A stretch of 64,000 nucleotides of DNA from Hymenopus coronatus (GCA_030762935.1 CM060899.1:61182501-61246500), one strand, 5' to 3'; shown: positions 10,166 to 22,640, counted from the first letter of the stretch. Numbers and translations: made by a program. The notes: generated by a model not told the origin, from the sequence alone.

Positions 10166-11337
10166 AAAAGCGACTCGGGCCGTGTGAAATTTTCAGGCGA
10201 CCCACGCCCGAGATTAGCTCGGGCAGGTATTTCTAACGCTTTTAATGCAATTCCACGACCTTAACTCGGTCTTGGGCTATACAGCAAAGAACATACAAGA
10301 GTTATCATTTAGTTATCTGATTAGTGCTACCATCTGTCCTTGCTTTAGTCAACTATTAGGAAATTTAGGAGAGTTAGTAATATTGGTTGGTCGCAGGTAG
10401 TTGCGCCATTTTCCTTGAAGGTGGTGATCTGTTTGTTGCGTTTTGTGTTCTTAAATGTTAAAATGCTGCATCTCGATTTTTGTGAACTGAAGCTGAAATT
10501 CGGTATACAAATGAAGCTCTGAAAAATTTCGATTCCAAGGGACAGATTTTCAAACTTTCAATAAATGGAGTGTAAGCCTTTACGGAGATTTTTTCAAACT
10601 CATATTTGATACTTGTAAATTTAAAATAAAATATTAATAGGGAAGTTATGACTATTTTCTTACTTGAGAAATCCTTGAATACCATACTTTTAGATTGTCC
10701 CAATACTTTTTGGCAGATTTGATTGATGTACTGTAAATAATAACTCAAAATAGGCGTAAAAACCCTGGGTTTCTTGGCCCTGGGCATCAATGTGTTAAAG
10801 AGAGACTGTGCAGTGGACAACGCATGAGTTAGGAATCTTTGGTATAGGTTATGGAAGTATGCAAACGTCTGTCGTCATTGGTCAAAATAAACACTGGCAC
10901 ATCGCCACAGTGCTCTTGAAGCGAACCCAGGACTGATTAAAGATGAAGGTTTCCATCCTGTGGGATACGGGGGCGAGTAACATGTCCTTGAATAGGGCGC
11001 GCTTCAATGAAAGTCCCGGAACAGATGTAACCTGTTGCGCTTTGCCGCCTTTGCTTTTTTTTTCTCGACTTCCGGCTCTTTATTGCACTCGACTCTCGAC
11101 CCGCAGGCGATTTAGCTCGCCGTAACAATCGTGAACAAGAAACACAGAGCAGCTGGCAAGATATGAAATTGCCCCTGTAATAAATGCGAGAAACGTTTGT
11201 GTTTCGAGTTGTGTAGAGGGCCGTTATTATTTCAAGATTGAGTCACGTGGGCGCGCATGGCATAAACATTGGGGCAGCGCTTTTTTTATTTACCTAATGT
11301 TTTTACTTTGTTTGCTGCATGATTATTGAATTACAAA
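10166..11337. other. Unassigned non-coding stretch
   Basis: I found no recognisable gene or repeat. The longest frame (10458-10820, minus) is A+T-rich with no motif I can name. Confidence 0.4.
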
Positions 11338-11430
11338 ACCTTATCCGGGTAACTCACCCCATGCGAGATTAGAACTCGTGACCTGTTGAATGTGAGGCAG
11401 ACGCGCTACCACCACACTACCCAGTGCTTT
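11338..11430 (-). repeat. SINE alpha head fragment, minus
   Basis: On the minus strand it shows a tRNA-like head with box B GAGTTCTAATCTCGC and the conserved GAGTTACCCGGATAAGG, after which the SINE body is missing. Confidence 0.75.
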
Positions 11431-12155
11431 CGGAGCAGAGTTAGGAAGTTCGTACCAATATCCTTATGCACGGTAAGAGCGGCCAGACTTGGCAATACCT
11501 TGCAGCGCTACTTGCACAAGCAAAGGTCATCGTAGAGTGCAACCCATTACTGCAAAACAGTTATCACTGCATAACACAGAACCTCGTCCATAGGGAGGAA
11601 TACGTTAAAATAAACATTTGTTCTGCTCAAATGTGCCTATTCGGAAACCGATGGCAATTGTGGTATTGCAAACGTATTCAAAGAGTTAACCTACAACTAT
11701 CATACTGTTACAGTCCAGAGGTATGGAGCTGAACTGAATCTGTGCGGCATTCAGAGGAACTGTCAAGACGGATCTACTGATCCACGAGCATCCTATCTGA
11801 AATAAAGATGAAAATGAAAAGTGTAAATAAAAGAATGCAGCGTTCAGTGTGATGTATCGCATACAAGCTGCATTTTAGATCCCAACAAATGCTATTTGGT
11901 TGGTGATATACATCATGCGAAGTGGAACAACTTTTTCGCATTACAAATTTTGTTTGTCGGGACGTAGAATGAGATTTTCATTTGAAATGCTTCAGAAGTA
12001 CATATAGTTTTCAGTAATAGGCAGATGAGTAAAGATTTAGTCTAATTTCTGTATTCGTTTTTACCTGGTAGGAATAGTCACCCTTATATATGCAATAATG
12101 TGTATGTTGTACATAATTAATTATCTAAATAGGTATGCTTATAGAAAATGTGCAG
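11431..12155. other. Unassigned non-coding stretch
   Basis: It contains an 88-codon frame (11466-11732) with no recognised domain. No repeats are identified. Confidence 0.4.
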
Positions 12156-12438
12156 TCGCCCTCCGTGTTGTAATGGTTACCATGTTAACTTCATATATCC
12201 AAGGGCGCGGGTTCAAACCCCGCGGACGGTGGATTTTTTCGGGCAAAATCCTTAGCATGGCTTCCTTCGGAAGTGAAGTAAAGCCGTTGGTCACGTGTCG
12301 TAGATTTACGGCACGTAAAAGAAGTTCAAGCCTGATAGGAGAGGCCTCTTAGCAAAATTAATCGGTCTTTCACGCCTAATTTAGAATGGGACCTGAGAAC
12401 CACAGTAGTTAAAGAGCGTCCATAAATAACACGCCATT
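12156..12438 (+). repeat. tRNA-derived SINE (family beta)
   Basis: The head CCTCCGTGTTGTAATGGTTACC..GGGTTCAAACCCCGC gives box A and box B. The body contains CCTTAGCATGGCTTCCTTCGG, GTAGATTTACGGCACGTAAAAG, GAGAGGCCTCTTAGCA and the end ATAAATAACACGCCATTT. Four more family members lie at 33550, 41978, 47466 and 53463. Confidence 0.85.
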
Positions 12439-12439
12439 T

Positions 12440-12890
12440 CCATTTTCGTCGAAGCATGGAATGGCAAATACTCCCAGGCGGTGGCGCATGATTTCGCAGA
12501 CATACATGACAGGTAGGCTTAAGAGTATCTTCGTCTAGAACGTCTGCTGCATAAACCGATGGTTTAAGGTGTATCCAAAAGATAAGATTGAGGTTGGGGA
12601 AATATGCAGGCCGTGGAACTGGTCCCGCTCTACCAATCCATTTTCCCTGCTAGATACTATCCTGTACACCTCGGAGAAATGGGACTAAAATGTGCTAGAG
12701 CATCATATATAAACAGCATGTTTCTTCTCATTTGCAGAGTTAAATTTTCTAATAAGTCAGGGAGCGTGTTCTTAATGAAGTCCCTGTAGAGAGCACATGT
12801 AAGGCGTGCTGGGGGAATGTATTGCACGTTTGATAAGTGACAATTGTTAACAAGTAGCCATGGCAACACAATCCCGACTCTGTAGGGTAA
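12440..12890 (-). pseudogene. Tc1/mariner-like transposase relic
   Basis: Read on the minus strand, the fragment spells ALYRDFIKNTLPDLLE, then RRNMLFIYDALAHFS, and in another frame NLNLIFWIHLKPSVYAADV. These correspond to a widespread arthropod DDE transposase with an NxLPxLLEDV..RRNMWFxHDGAPAHFS..LDFFLWGHLKSLVYA pattern. The second catalytic D survives in YDALAHFS. The third-D region is decayed, and at least two stops and two frame changes intervene. Only the C-terminal half remains. Confidence 0.7.
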
Positions 12891-14629
12891 ACTGCTTCTA
12901 TGAATGAGTGCATGAATAAATGAAGCTATTAGGTTGGACCTGGAAAGCCGTTGAAGATAACACGAAAACGAAACGTTTTAGAGCATACGTTGGTCGAGAG
13001 ACGCGACTTCACTTGCTATGGAAGACTCGTTGAGTTAAGGCGTGATATTTGATTCCGCGGTGGAAACGAACGGGCTACAAATGGCCGCAATATTTAATAT
13101 ACCAGAATACGGTCACGAGTAATAAGACATTATAGGCGCGGTGCTGTCTCAAGAACTGTACTTCTTCAAGACGATAATTTTACAATAGTATATAAAGGAA
13201 ATCGTCCATGAATCAGCGGCGTCCATGTCACTAGGTATTCTGTTTGTTCCGTCTCTCCTATAAGTTGGCATCAGGATCATTATTGTGTGAGCACCCGCAC
13301 GCATTGTGTTAAATATGGTGACGATTTCTAAGCAAAGATGAAAAAGTTCAATATCCCCATTTTCCACTCGCTTTTTTATTATATATGCTTCGTGACATAG
13401 GTAGTTATCGATCGTCTTCCATTTCAACGTATAAATTAAGAATCAAACAAGGTTAAGAAATGGCTGCCTTATTCTCTTTACACGTTCTTAAAATTCGTTT
13501 AGTACAGACATAGATAATACTGTCATACTTACATTCTGGTTTATTTGCTAAAAACTGTAACTCTGGAATAGAATTCGCATAGCAATTGGCTTTGACACAT
13601 ATGACAGAAAGCTTGAAATTTCAAAACTAATAATGCTAGGTTTTTGAAATTTATACCACAAATGTTATATAATGCAAATAAGTTTGAGGCAATAATTGTC
13701 TCCTAACCACAAAATATGCCGATATTTTGTGGATTTCATGTCTTTTTTGTAATATTTGATGTTCACATGTTTTTGTTCTGCTGCATTCCGAAGTTGTTAT
13801 CGGTGGTTGCAACTGTTTATTATTCCTTGTGCTTCCGTCGCGTATACGTGTTACGTGTTGAATTTCTTGGTTGTGAAGCCAGTTATTATAAAAAGAGTTT
13901 TTTCAGAAGCATGAAAAAGGCCACTTGGAGGTCATTAGTGAGAATACGCGTGCACTAATGTGTTTGAATTATATGCGTACAAATAATTGCATCGAGTAAT
14001 GCAGTTTCATAGAATTGTACGAAATAATTGTGAATAAAACAGTTCTACATAGAAAATCCTAGTGATTTATTATTTAGGAAATCGCCAGGTAGTCTGGGTC
14101 TGTGAAACCCAACAAGCCCATTAAAACGCCCTGAGAAGAGTCGATTGCTACTGCAAACTAAGCATAAGCGCGGGCAGATTTCTATATCAAATTTAACGCG
14201 AAAAGGATCTCATGGTTCAAGTTACAATCCAAATTTCATGAATTTTACTCTAATGACTTGGAAGTTACGGTCAAATTTGTTTGTTTTGGTCATCCCTTGC
14301 GATAAAAAAAATGATATTTTGGTCTAATATGTTAATTCTAGGTTCATAATTCATCTACTTCTTGAAATGTGCTTAGGTTTCTCTGTATCTCCTTTAGTTT
14401 GGGTTCTAAACGTTTTTAAAGTTATGAATGTGCTTTTTTGTCAAAAATATAATTATTTGTGTTTGAAAATGGAAAAATATACTTACATACATACGGCAGT
14501 AAAACCTAGGGCAACTCATCATTGTACTTCTGTGAATTTTATTTTGGGTAACAGAAAAACTGCAAGGAGCATTTTACAGGAAGATCGTTGGTTTGAGAGT
14601 GCTGCCCTCCTAGCCACAAGGGAAAAGGT
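12891..14629. other. Unassigned non-coding stretch
   Basis: About 1.7 kb with no recognised element. Frames at 13149-13427, 13716-13958 and 14367-14654 are A+T-rich with no domain I can name. Confidence 0.4.
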
Positions 14630-14985
14630 GACAGGTCAAGACTACCGCGAATGATCGAAAATGTCCCATTGAAATTGTTCAAGGAGCCGATGGGTTGTGC
14701 CAGCAGTGTGTATAAAAGTATTGTAATGGATCAACACAGTTACTGAAGTCGGCATTCCTCTTCGTTTGTTTTGAATGGCTCTCCGCAAACGTCTTCAATG
14801 CTCATTTGAAATCATTGGCGGCAACATTTTTTAAAGCGGGTATTGCAAAGCTTGTGCACAGGTACGATAAATGTCTCAATCTTTATGTTGAAAAGCAACC
14901 ATAAATGTACAAAACTAATAGTAATAAAAAATTGTTTTCTATGAACTTGTCTTTTATTTATAGCCTATCGGAGGTTGGAAAAAAA
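14630..14985. mobile_element. Rearranged mariner-like 3' end
   Basis: Positions 14630-14793 match the minus strand of the mariner at 28966-29150 (GATGGGTTGTGCCAGCAGTGTG, GGATCAACACA, CATTCCTCTTCGTTTG). Positions 14794-14985 match the plus strand of its 3' end (AATGCTCATTTGAAATCATT, TATAGCCTATCGGAGGTT). The catalytic segment is therefore inverted relative to the terminus. No coding capacity remains. Confidence 0.75.
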
Positions 14986-15631
14986 AAACTGCACTCGTAA
15001 TACATAAAATGGAAACAAGCGTTACTTTATTTGAGGTTATTGCACTCGTCTTATACATAACAAATGCAAATAATGATTTTTTTCGCTCCTTTGTTTGAAC
15101 TAAATAGATCATGAACTGTATAAAACTTTAGGCATTGTAACAATTGAAAGTACAGTTGTGGAACTGACAGTTATTAAAAATGAAGGTTGGCTGTCGGGAT
15201 TGTCACCTTGCTAGCAATAATCAAGACAAGAATAAACAAACGAACGTCAGGTGCTGTTTTCAAAGAAATGAGCATCGGCTGCGATAAGATGTTTCGACAA
15301 TATCGCTCCAGTCAGATGACTGCAATTGATTGAAATTGCCTAACCTCAGTCATTGCATGGGCGCTTTAATAGTGGAGCTAAATTGTTGAAAAATCTATAC
15401 AAAAATGTTAAATTATGGCTCCCAGTAACCCTTCAGTTGTCCTGGTGCGAATGAAAGCCACCAAGCGGAAGTTGCAACCCTGTTTGTTGAGTTTCCATCC
15501 TTCATCGCTTTTCATCCCGAAATAGATAGCACCTTGTTGACAAGACCAACCATCTGCTGGTTGCCCAGGAAGCTTCACGCGAGACTTTTCAACTCAAGTT
15601 TTAAAATATTACCTGAACTAACTGCGCTTGC
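14986..15631. other. Unassigned non-coding stretch
   Basis: I recognise no gene or repeat here. Confidence 0.4.
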
Positions 15632-16189
15632 AATGATGTTCCATTCACGAGTCTTTCTCTACATCGTTTTAACAAATCATTGTTAAAAAGTATATCCTTC
15701 TATCTACCTTATGATAATCGGGCTAAACATTAGCAGAAATTGTCTTTACTTGCTTCCTTGTAACTATAAGGGACTACACTAAGGTAAACTGATAGATCTT
15801 TTAAAAGTCAGGAGTTTTACAACTTTCCTTGTGATTTGAAATAAATAACAAGGAATGACTCAGAAATAGTTAATTCCAGAAAAAAATGTATATGACACAA
15901 ATTGTGTGTTTTAACGAGTAAATTTTTATGTTTACGCTTTTGTCTATCTGTTACGAATTTAGAAACATTTATTCAGAATAAAGAGGTCTTTAGAGGCGTT
16001 TCCCAGAAAATTCAAGATATACTTGTGTAAATATCTTAAACATACAGCATTTTAATCAAAATCGATAGCCATTTTTGAATAAATAAAAAATTTCGAAAAT
16101 GTTTCCATGTAAAGGGTAGTTTGGGGTGGGGGATTTTCTTCAAAATCTTCGTATCGCATGCTTAGAATACACTAAACTAAAATACCAAG
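15632..16189 (-). repeat. A-repeat, minus, 5' end missing
   Basis: It runs from GATGTTCCATTCACGAGTC to AAATACCAAGTG and is then replaced by repeat D. The terminal palindrome is missing. Confidence 0.83.
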
Positions 16190-16400
16190 TGCAGCTTGAC
16201 TCGGACCAAATGATCTGCAGTTTCCCTTGCTTTATATATTCCTCGGAATTAGTGTAGACAGTTGGTGAGAGTTGACAGATATAATTGATTTAAAAATTGT
16301 TGCAGGAGAATGTGAAATTATAAGACTTATAATCGCTCAAACCTTCGGTCGATTTTTTCCGCGATCGAGTTATATCGACTGAAAAGGTTAAATCGTATGG
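16190..16400 (+). repeat. Repeat D, copy 1
   Basis: It shares GACTCGGACCAAAT, CCCTTGCTTTA, CTCGGAAT and GAGTTGACAGATATAATTG with the minus strand of 26545-26745. The family identity is unknown, and neither copy has a recognised promoter box or transposase. In both cases it is inserted next to an A-repeat. Confidence 0.65.
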
Positions 16401-16974
16401 AAAAATATTCAGGATAGAGGAGAAAAGGTCAGCGCGGCTGAATCGGCACCACACACGTGGTCGCTGTGTGTGCGAAATGTTTAACAGTAAAACGATTCGT
16501 TGTGGCATATTTATAAGATTAGTATTTCAAATAAACAGCCGTGTTGAACTTAAAAAGTTCTACAATTTATTACAGGGTCAAAAGTACGCATCCTTTCCAA
16601 AGCGTTTCCCGACACTATGAATGATGAATTACAGAATTGACCTTCTGAACCTTGAAATGATAATGTAACTGGACTTTGTGAAAGGACGGAATGCAGAAAA
16701 CACTGTCGCCATTCTTGTCTGGTTTTCATACCGGGCCGCAGCGGCTAGCTTGACTCAATTGTTTTTAGTCGAACTAAGGGGAAAGTTCTTCATAGCTATC
16801 ATATGGGCAGAGAACCAATTCCACAGGTGGACAGCTGCAAATATTTGGGAGTGTGCTTGTCAAGTAATGTTGGATGGGAAGATCAGATAAATTCTACACA
16901 TATTGCACTTCGTAATGTGAACACTGAAAAAGGGGAGCGCGAAGTCCAGGGAAGTTGCCTGCAAGTCTTTTTTT
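16401..16974. other. Unassigned non-coding stretch
   Basis: No recognised element; a 70-codon frame (16678-16890) has no identifiable domain. Confidence 0.35.
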
Positions 16975-17216
16975 TTTAAACAGTAACGGAGTCTGATCAG
17001 GACTCCGGTACTGTATCCCTATTTACATTTCCCCCCGTAGGTTTTACTGATTACTAGTTTTACTGTTTCTTTTACAAACATATACACATTGCACAAACAT
17101 ATAACATCCATGCCCAAGGCGCCGGTCCCCATGGCCACGCTCGCTAAAGCGTCTCGCTTTGGAGCTTCGTGGGCAGGGGATCGTGGGTTCGAGTCCCGCC
17201 TTGGGCATTAAGCTAT
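16975..17216. repeat. SINE epsilon, two pieces joined head to head
   Basis: Positions 16975-17122 are the tail on the minus strand (AGTACCGGAGTC, TGTGCAATGTGTATATG in the minus reading). Positions 17123-17207 are a head on the plus strand with box B GGGTTCGAGTCCCG. The junction creates the inverted pair ATGCCCAAGGC / GCCTTGGGCAT. Confidence 0.72.
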
Positions 17217-17527
17217 AAAATAAAAAAATAAAAAAAATGCCACCGGGCAGTAGTCAATCGCAGAGAAACGCATACAAACCCATGAGCGGGTTTCGAACTC
17301 GGCAGTAGTTACGTCACTGCAGTGAGAACAGACAGACGTTGTAGTGCAGGTGAATCGACCGGTTTCATGCCAGATAAAGGCATGACTCATACGAGTGACA
17401 CTAACAGCGAATAAGGTCACTTTCAGCTGTTCACCCACCGGCATAGCACATGTTCGCAGCCAAGCGCGACTGGATTCTTTACATCTTAAACGACTTTCCA
17501 ACCTGAGATTTTGAAAACGCAATACGT
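17217..17527. other. Unassigned; weak tRNA-like trace on minus
   Basis: The minus strand contains GAGTTCGAAACCCGC near 17285-17300, which resembles box B, but no convincing box A or cloverleaf could be built. No other feature is seen. Confidence 0.3.
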
Positions 17528-17606
17528 TGCAGTCCGCATAAAAATTCTATACCGAGATTTCACCGGAAATACTCGTTTAACTACGCGGGGAGGGGGGAGT
17601 ATGTTT
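17528..17606 (+). repeat. A-repeat 5' internal fragment with G-rich variant
   Basis: TATACCGAGATTTCACCGGAAATAC is followed by TTTAACTACGCGGGGAGG, a variant block also found at 18500-18560. It lacks the terminal palindrome. Confidence 0.75.
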
Positions 17607-18470
17607 TTCTTTCTCTACACGTACTATGTACATAGTGTATAGACAAGGTATTTTATTTCACCCAAAAATTCGATACCGAGATTTCACCGGAAATGTGTTT
17701 TGAGACCCCCTGAATCCAAATAAAAGCATTTCTAGAAAAATGCCCTGTGTGTGTCTGTGTGTTCGTGTCTGTGGGCAGCATAGCTCAAAAACGAAAAGAC
17801 CGTTAAAAACCAAACTTGCGACACGAAGATTTTCAAGAAAAATACCCCCACCCCTTACTACCCTTTACATGGAAACATTTTCGAAAATGTTGTTTTTCTT
17901 AAAAATGACTAACGATTTTGATTAAAATACCACATATTAAAGCCATTTCTACCACAAATAAAATGTATATCTTGAATTTTCTGGGAATAACTTCTAAAGA
18001 CCTGTTTATTTTGGGTGAATTTTGCTTAATTTTGTATAACTAGTAAACCGTAAGAGATAGACAAAAACTTACTATACAAAAAATGTAGGTCTTGTTAAAA
18101 TACACAAGTTATGTCATATACATTTTTTTTTCGTTGATTTACCGTTTTCGAGGTATTCCTTGTTATTAGTTTCAGTTGTGAAGTATTTACTCTTTCCTCA
18201 TACGGGAGTGTCCGTTTTTCTTTCGTTCTACTCCTGGCCAAGCAAAGAAGCGATTTGCAATGACAATCGCATAACGACAGCTTTTAAACATTTGGCTATC
18301 GGTTTAGCCTAGTATATTCCCTTATTTTCTTCCTACTTATAAGGAACTAAGCAATAAGAGCATTCTGCTAATGATTACCTCGATTAGTAAGGTGCAGAAA
18401 GAAAAATAATCTTAAGAAGTTTGTAGAACGGCTAGAGAAAGTCATGTGAGTGTAACACATCAGATTTTTA
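17607..18470 (+). repeat. A-repeat, complete, plus (variant 3' module)
   Basis: It begins CTTTCTCTACACG with a good terminal palindrome and ends GCTAGAGAAAGTCATGTGAGTG...ATCAGATTTTT. The 3' third carries the TTCGTTCTACTCCTGGCCAAGC and AAGAAGTTTGTAGAACGGC variant blocks. Confidence 0.9.
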
Positions 18471-18722
18471 GAGGAAGTATTGCATTTCGCCTAAAAATTC
18501 TGTACCAAGGTTTCACCGGAAATACATGTTTAACTACGCGTGGGAGGGGAGGAGTATATTTTTAAAATAAGGTCCATATGTGTCCAGCATAATCAAAAGG
18601 TTTTTTGACTATCTCTTACGGTTTACTAATTATGCCAAATTAAGCAAAATTCATCCAGAATAAACAGGTCCTTAGAAGTTATTCCCAGAAAATTCAAGAT
18701 ATACATGTTATTTTTGATATAT
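18471..18722. repeat. Two A-repeat fragments in opposite orientation
   Basis: Positions 18473-18590 are plus-strand 5' sequence with the TTTAACTACGCGTGGGAGG variant. Positions 18596-18722 are minus-strand middle sequence (CTCTTACGGTTTAC to AAGATATACATG). The join is direct. Confidence 0.78.
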
Positions 18723-19314
18723 TTTATTTTGATCGAAAATAGCTTCTTCACTCGGAAGAAATTTTGTACAATCTTGTTTAACTCTATAATGCTTTTCAAA
18801 TGTGAAGAATTCTACTCTGCATCGAATGAGATGCATTATCGTGTTCTCCGTTGCCAGGTCGCTGCCCCCACTCTTTTGATATTTCCCTCTCGCTCGCACA
18901 CTGAGCGCACAAGTCTGCCAGGTGACATGTTTATTCATATGTATTATGAAAACTATTTGAGCTAAAAATAATGTTGTTTTTACGGTTCTGCTACGAACAT
19001 TACTCCCTATCTTCCTCGTGAATTATTTTTTTGCGCAAAATTTGAATGTTTTCTCATAGCGCAAGTAATATTTATGAGAGATGGAATCACTTAGTGCGTT
19101 ACTCCCCAGTTAAGTGGGAATGCAATATATCAACACAGTAGCACACTGGTTGACTGCCGGCCTGGTGGCGCTCATGGACAAACTTCATCCCATTTAATAG
19201 TTATTCCAAATATATTTTTTATTTTATAAGCCATACTTATCAATGGTTCGAATTGTTCAGTAATTTTTTCACTCGTTAATCTTGTCGATTTGCAGTTCTG
19301 ACAATTGCATGGAA
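18723..19314. other. Unassigned non-coding stretch
   Basis: Overlapping frames occur on both strands (18705-18965) with no recognised domain. Confidence 0.35.
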
Positions 19315-19494
19315 AGAATATGGTATTTTAAAATTTAAAATTTTCGGGCTGTTTTGCCGTGGTCTGTAGGTAGAAATATTTTAACTAAACATATTTTAAC
19401 CTACAGACCACGGCAAAACAGCCCGAAAATTTTAAATTTTAAAGCTATGGACACCGGCCGTGAAAACTTACGCGTATAAGAATATGGTATTTTT
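19315..19494. repeat. Perfect 44-bp hairpin flanked by 15-bp direct repeats
   Basis: Arms 19327-19370 and 19400-19443 are exact reverse complements, with a 29-base A+T-rich spacer. AGAATATGGTATTTT occurs at 19315-19329 and again at 19480-19494, bracketing the hairpin plus GACACCGGCCGTGAAAAC. This resembles a small fold-back insertion. Confidence 0.85.
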
Positions 19495-19589
19495 TGGCCA
19501 ACATGAAGCGTCCCGTTGTTAAAAAAATTAACTTGTTCCTTTGTAACGAAACGTGGAATGGAATTATTTCTGCAAAGGTTTATTTCAGC

Positions 19590-19783
19590 TCGCCTCAGTA
19601 GTGTGAGAGTAGCGTGTGTCTCATATTCCGAGGTCACGAGTTACCCGGATAAGCTTTTTGCAGGGTTTTCTCTTCTCAGAAGACGAATGTCGAGTAACTT
19701 TAAGCTCCATGGACCCTAATACCACTTGAGCAGCATTTTACTGATTCCATTCATTGTCTGGTACGAACAACCAGATTAAAGGC
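19590..19783 (+). repeat. SINE alpha, head decayed
   Basis: The body is clear: GAGTTACCCGGATAAGC, CAGAAGACGAATGTCGAG, TTTAAGCTCCATGGACC, and GGTACGAACAACCAGATTAAA. The head and box B are eroded. Confidence 0.78.
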
Positions 19784-19918
19784 CACGGCGCTACCACCCC
19801 CCTCCAATGAGGTACAAAACAAAAGGTTTGTCTAGAATAAACTGAAATAAATGGAGAAGTAATTGTAAGCTTTCGTAAGAATACGTTGTATACCACTAAT
19901 AAAAGTATTCAGTACCCC

Positions 19919-20795
19919 GATTTTTACTTTCTCTACACGTATTATACACACATTGTATAGAGAAAGTATTGCATTGCACCCAAAAATTCGATACCAAGAT
20001 TTCACAGGAAATACTTCTTTGGTTCTCCCTGAATAAAAAAAATATTTATAGAAAAATGTCCGTGCGTGCGTGTGTGTCTGTATGTCTGTGGACAGCACAT
20101 ATGCACGTTCAAAACGAAAAGGCCCTTAAACACTATGCGTGATATTTAAATTCAGTATCTCCCAAGGATGCGACACGAAAATTTTCAGGAAAATCCCCCC
20201 ACTCCCAACTACCCTTTACATGGGGGGAGGGAAATCTGAATTTTTTTATTTTCTAAAACTGGCTGTAACGATTTTGATTAAAATCTCTTATATGTAAGGT
20301 ATTTACATGACAAATAAAATGTATATCTCGAATTTTCTGGGAGCCACTTCTGAAGACCTGTTCATTCTGGATGAATTTTGTATAACTGTTAAACGGTAAG
20401 AGATACACACAAACTTACTGCACAAACGTGTAATCTTGTTAAAATACACAATTTATGTCATATACATTTTTGTTGTAGAATTGACCGTTTCTGAGATATT
20501 CCTTGTTATTGGTTTCAATTTTAAAATACTTATACTATTCTCATACAGGAACTTGCAACTCCTGGCCATGGAAAGAAGCTGATTTCATTCCCATAGCAAC
20601 CAGATTTTAAAGCATGTGACTGCCGGTTTAGCCTAGTGATTCGCTTATTTCCCTTCTATTTAAAGGAACCGAGAAATAAGAGCGTTACTGCTAATGTTTA
20701 TTTCGATTAGCCTGAAGCAGATAGAAGAATAAGCTTATTAACAATAATTTGTTACAGAGATGTAGAAAACCGCGTGAATGGAACACATACGGAAC
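19919..20795 (+). repeat. A-repeat, complete, plus
   Basis: It begins ATTTTTACTTTCTCTACACG with the palindrome altered to ATTATACACACATTGTATAG. It ends GATGTAGAAAACCGCGTGAATGG with the terminal CACAT duplicated. Confidence 0.88.
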
Positions 20796-20974
20796 ACATC
20801 GCATAGTTTTTTAATTGGTGTACATTTATATATATTCTAAATAGTTTGTGTTCATTATTTGTTTCATTTTTGCTTATATTAAAGAATAATTTGTTTTATG
20901 ATCTAATTCACGTTTGCATTGCTTTTTTAATACATTGTCTCCCTTTGAAAATGTATAAACGAGGTTGCAGTATA

Positions 20975-21010
<36 letters not shown>

Positions 21011-22418
21011 GATACATTATACTATTAGAACCATAGAACATATTTGTAGGAACCCCAAAACACGTATTTCATTTCATAGCTCGATATCGTATTTTTTTGA
21101 TGGAATGCATCATGTTAGAGATGATGATAATTAATAAATAATAGCTCGTCGATGTTTGCTAAAATGTAGTCACAGCTGGTAAGGCGGAATGAGACTTCAC
21201 AAATTCAAATGTTGATTAGAAACAAAGTGATTTAGAAAGTCTAAATATTGCACGTGAATTTCGAAGCAGAGTTTCCTGGGAGGGTGTGGCAGATGGAGCA
21301 TGCGTACAAGCCGCTTCACTTCTCCCACCATTTCCTCTTCTTTCGGCCCTCGCGAAACATCCAAGCGGCCAGAAACATTTTGCTCATACTTTTAGTCTGT
21401 ACTGAGCAAGATGTTTTGACGCTGTGAAATCGCGTTCCAGAGCCCTTTGTTATGAATGATAAACTGCATATTTTAGTAAATGAGGAGCCAAAGTTGCCGT
21501 TCTGCTTACAATCGATTTTCCATCGACTTGGGGGGCCATCTAGCGGGTAAATGTGAAAGCTGATGATGTGGGGTCGCCGCATGCCTAGCTAAAACGTAAT
21601 CCCAGGCGAAGTAGTCAGTTGCTTTGTGACTGTGTCGGTGTTGTCTTGCTCTTATTTGGCTTGCATTCATGACGTAAGTAAATTTACGGTCATATTTGGT
21701 GTTGCAACAAATAGTGGTAATTACTGTGCTAACCTTGTGTTTCTTTAATGAAATAATTGAATAGAATGGTTTCATAATTCTGTTCATTCTCAAGGTATGC
21801 GAGTGTGTGATCAGTTCGGAATAATGAATTTGGTTAAGTTTTTATAGTAAACAGAATACATTCGATGGTGAATATGTAGTGATCGAATTCAGCTGTTATG
21901 CATATATCTCAGGTTGTCCCAACTTTATTACAATAATGCTTAATTCTCCATTGTTTACGATTTAATGCACTTGTGCCCCATTTTCATTACAGTCTGTAGC
22001 AAGACTTCAACACGTTCAGAAAGGGTTCTTGTTAATTCATTTAATGTGTCAAATTGTGAAGATGTTTTAATGTTAACCTTCGTTCAATAGGTTAAGTCGA
22101 TGCGAAGTTGCATTTGGTTTTGACACGGAACGGGTATTTTATAACTTTCACTTTTACTCTTTGAGAAACGGAGCATAAATGTCATGTAGGTTATAATTAT
22201 TAGTGTTCCTACATGTGGATGATTATGCGTGTATGAAATATTTTATGCAAAATGGCAGATAACATTTAGAAATGGGCATGTAGGTTCGCAAAGATTATTC
22301 AAGGTGGAGTAGGTGGGGTTGTGGGTATAAGACACACGTGTTACACTGTCAGGGGTTGGCGGTGCAAAAATAAGTTGGCTTGCATCGCTAGGAAAAAGAT
22401 GGCGCTCCTAACAAAAAA
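20796..22418. other. Unassigned non-coding stretch
   Basis: It holds the TTA microsatellite at 20977-21009. Frames at 21316-21582 and 21506-21793 (minus) overlap each other and have no recognised domain. No A-repeat occurs over this 1.6 kb, one of the longer A-free intervals in the central part. Confidence 0.4.
20977..21009. repeat. (TTA)n microsatellite
   Basis: About eleven TTA units. Confidence 0.95.
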
Positions 22419-22640
22419 AGAACCATACCAATGGTCAGGATTAGCGGCAAGTTGTAACTGTACTACATGTTCTTTACCAACAGGAAACTCCAATGACTGA
22501 TCGACGAGTGAGTCTACCCTCATAAAGTTGTAGAAACGTTTGAATAAGGCCTTGGCCTTCACAGTGTAACCAAATTAAGATTAGAAATGCTGTTGTACAA
22601 AAATAAAGGCTTTAGATAGAAAACAAGTGTGTGAACCTAA
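22419..22640. repeat. Local direct repeat U1, copy 1
   Basis: GGATTAGCGGCAAGTTG, GGAAACTCCAATGAC, GATCGACGAGTGAGT and AACCAAATTAAGATTAGAA recur in the same order at 23259-23505, an offset of about 835 bases. An A-repeat lies exactly between the two copies. Confidence 0.85.
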
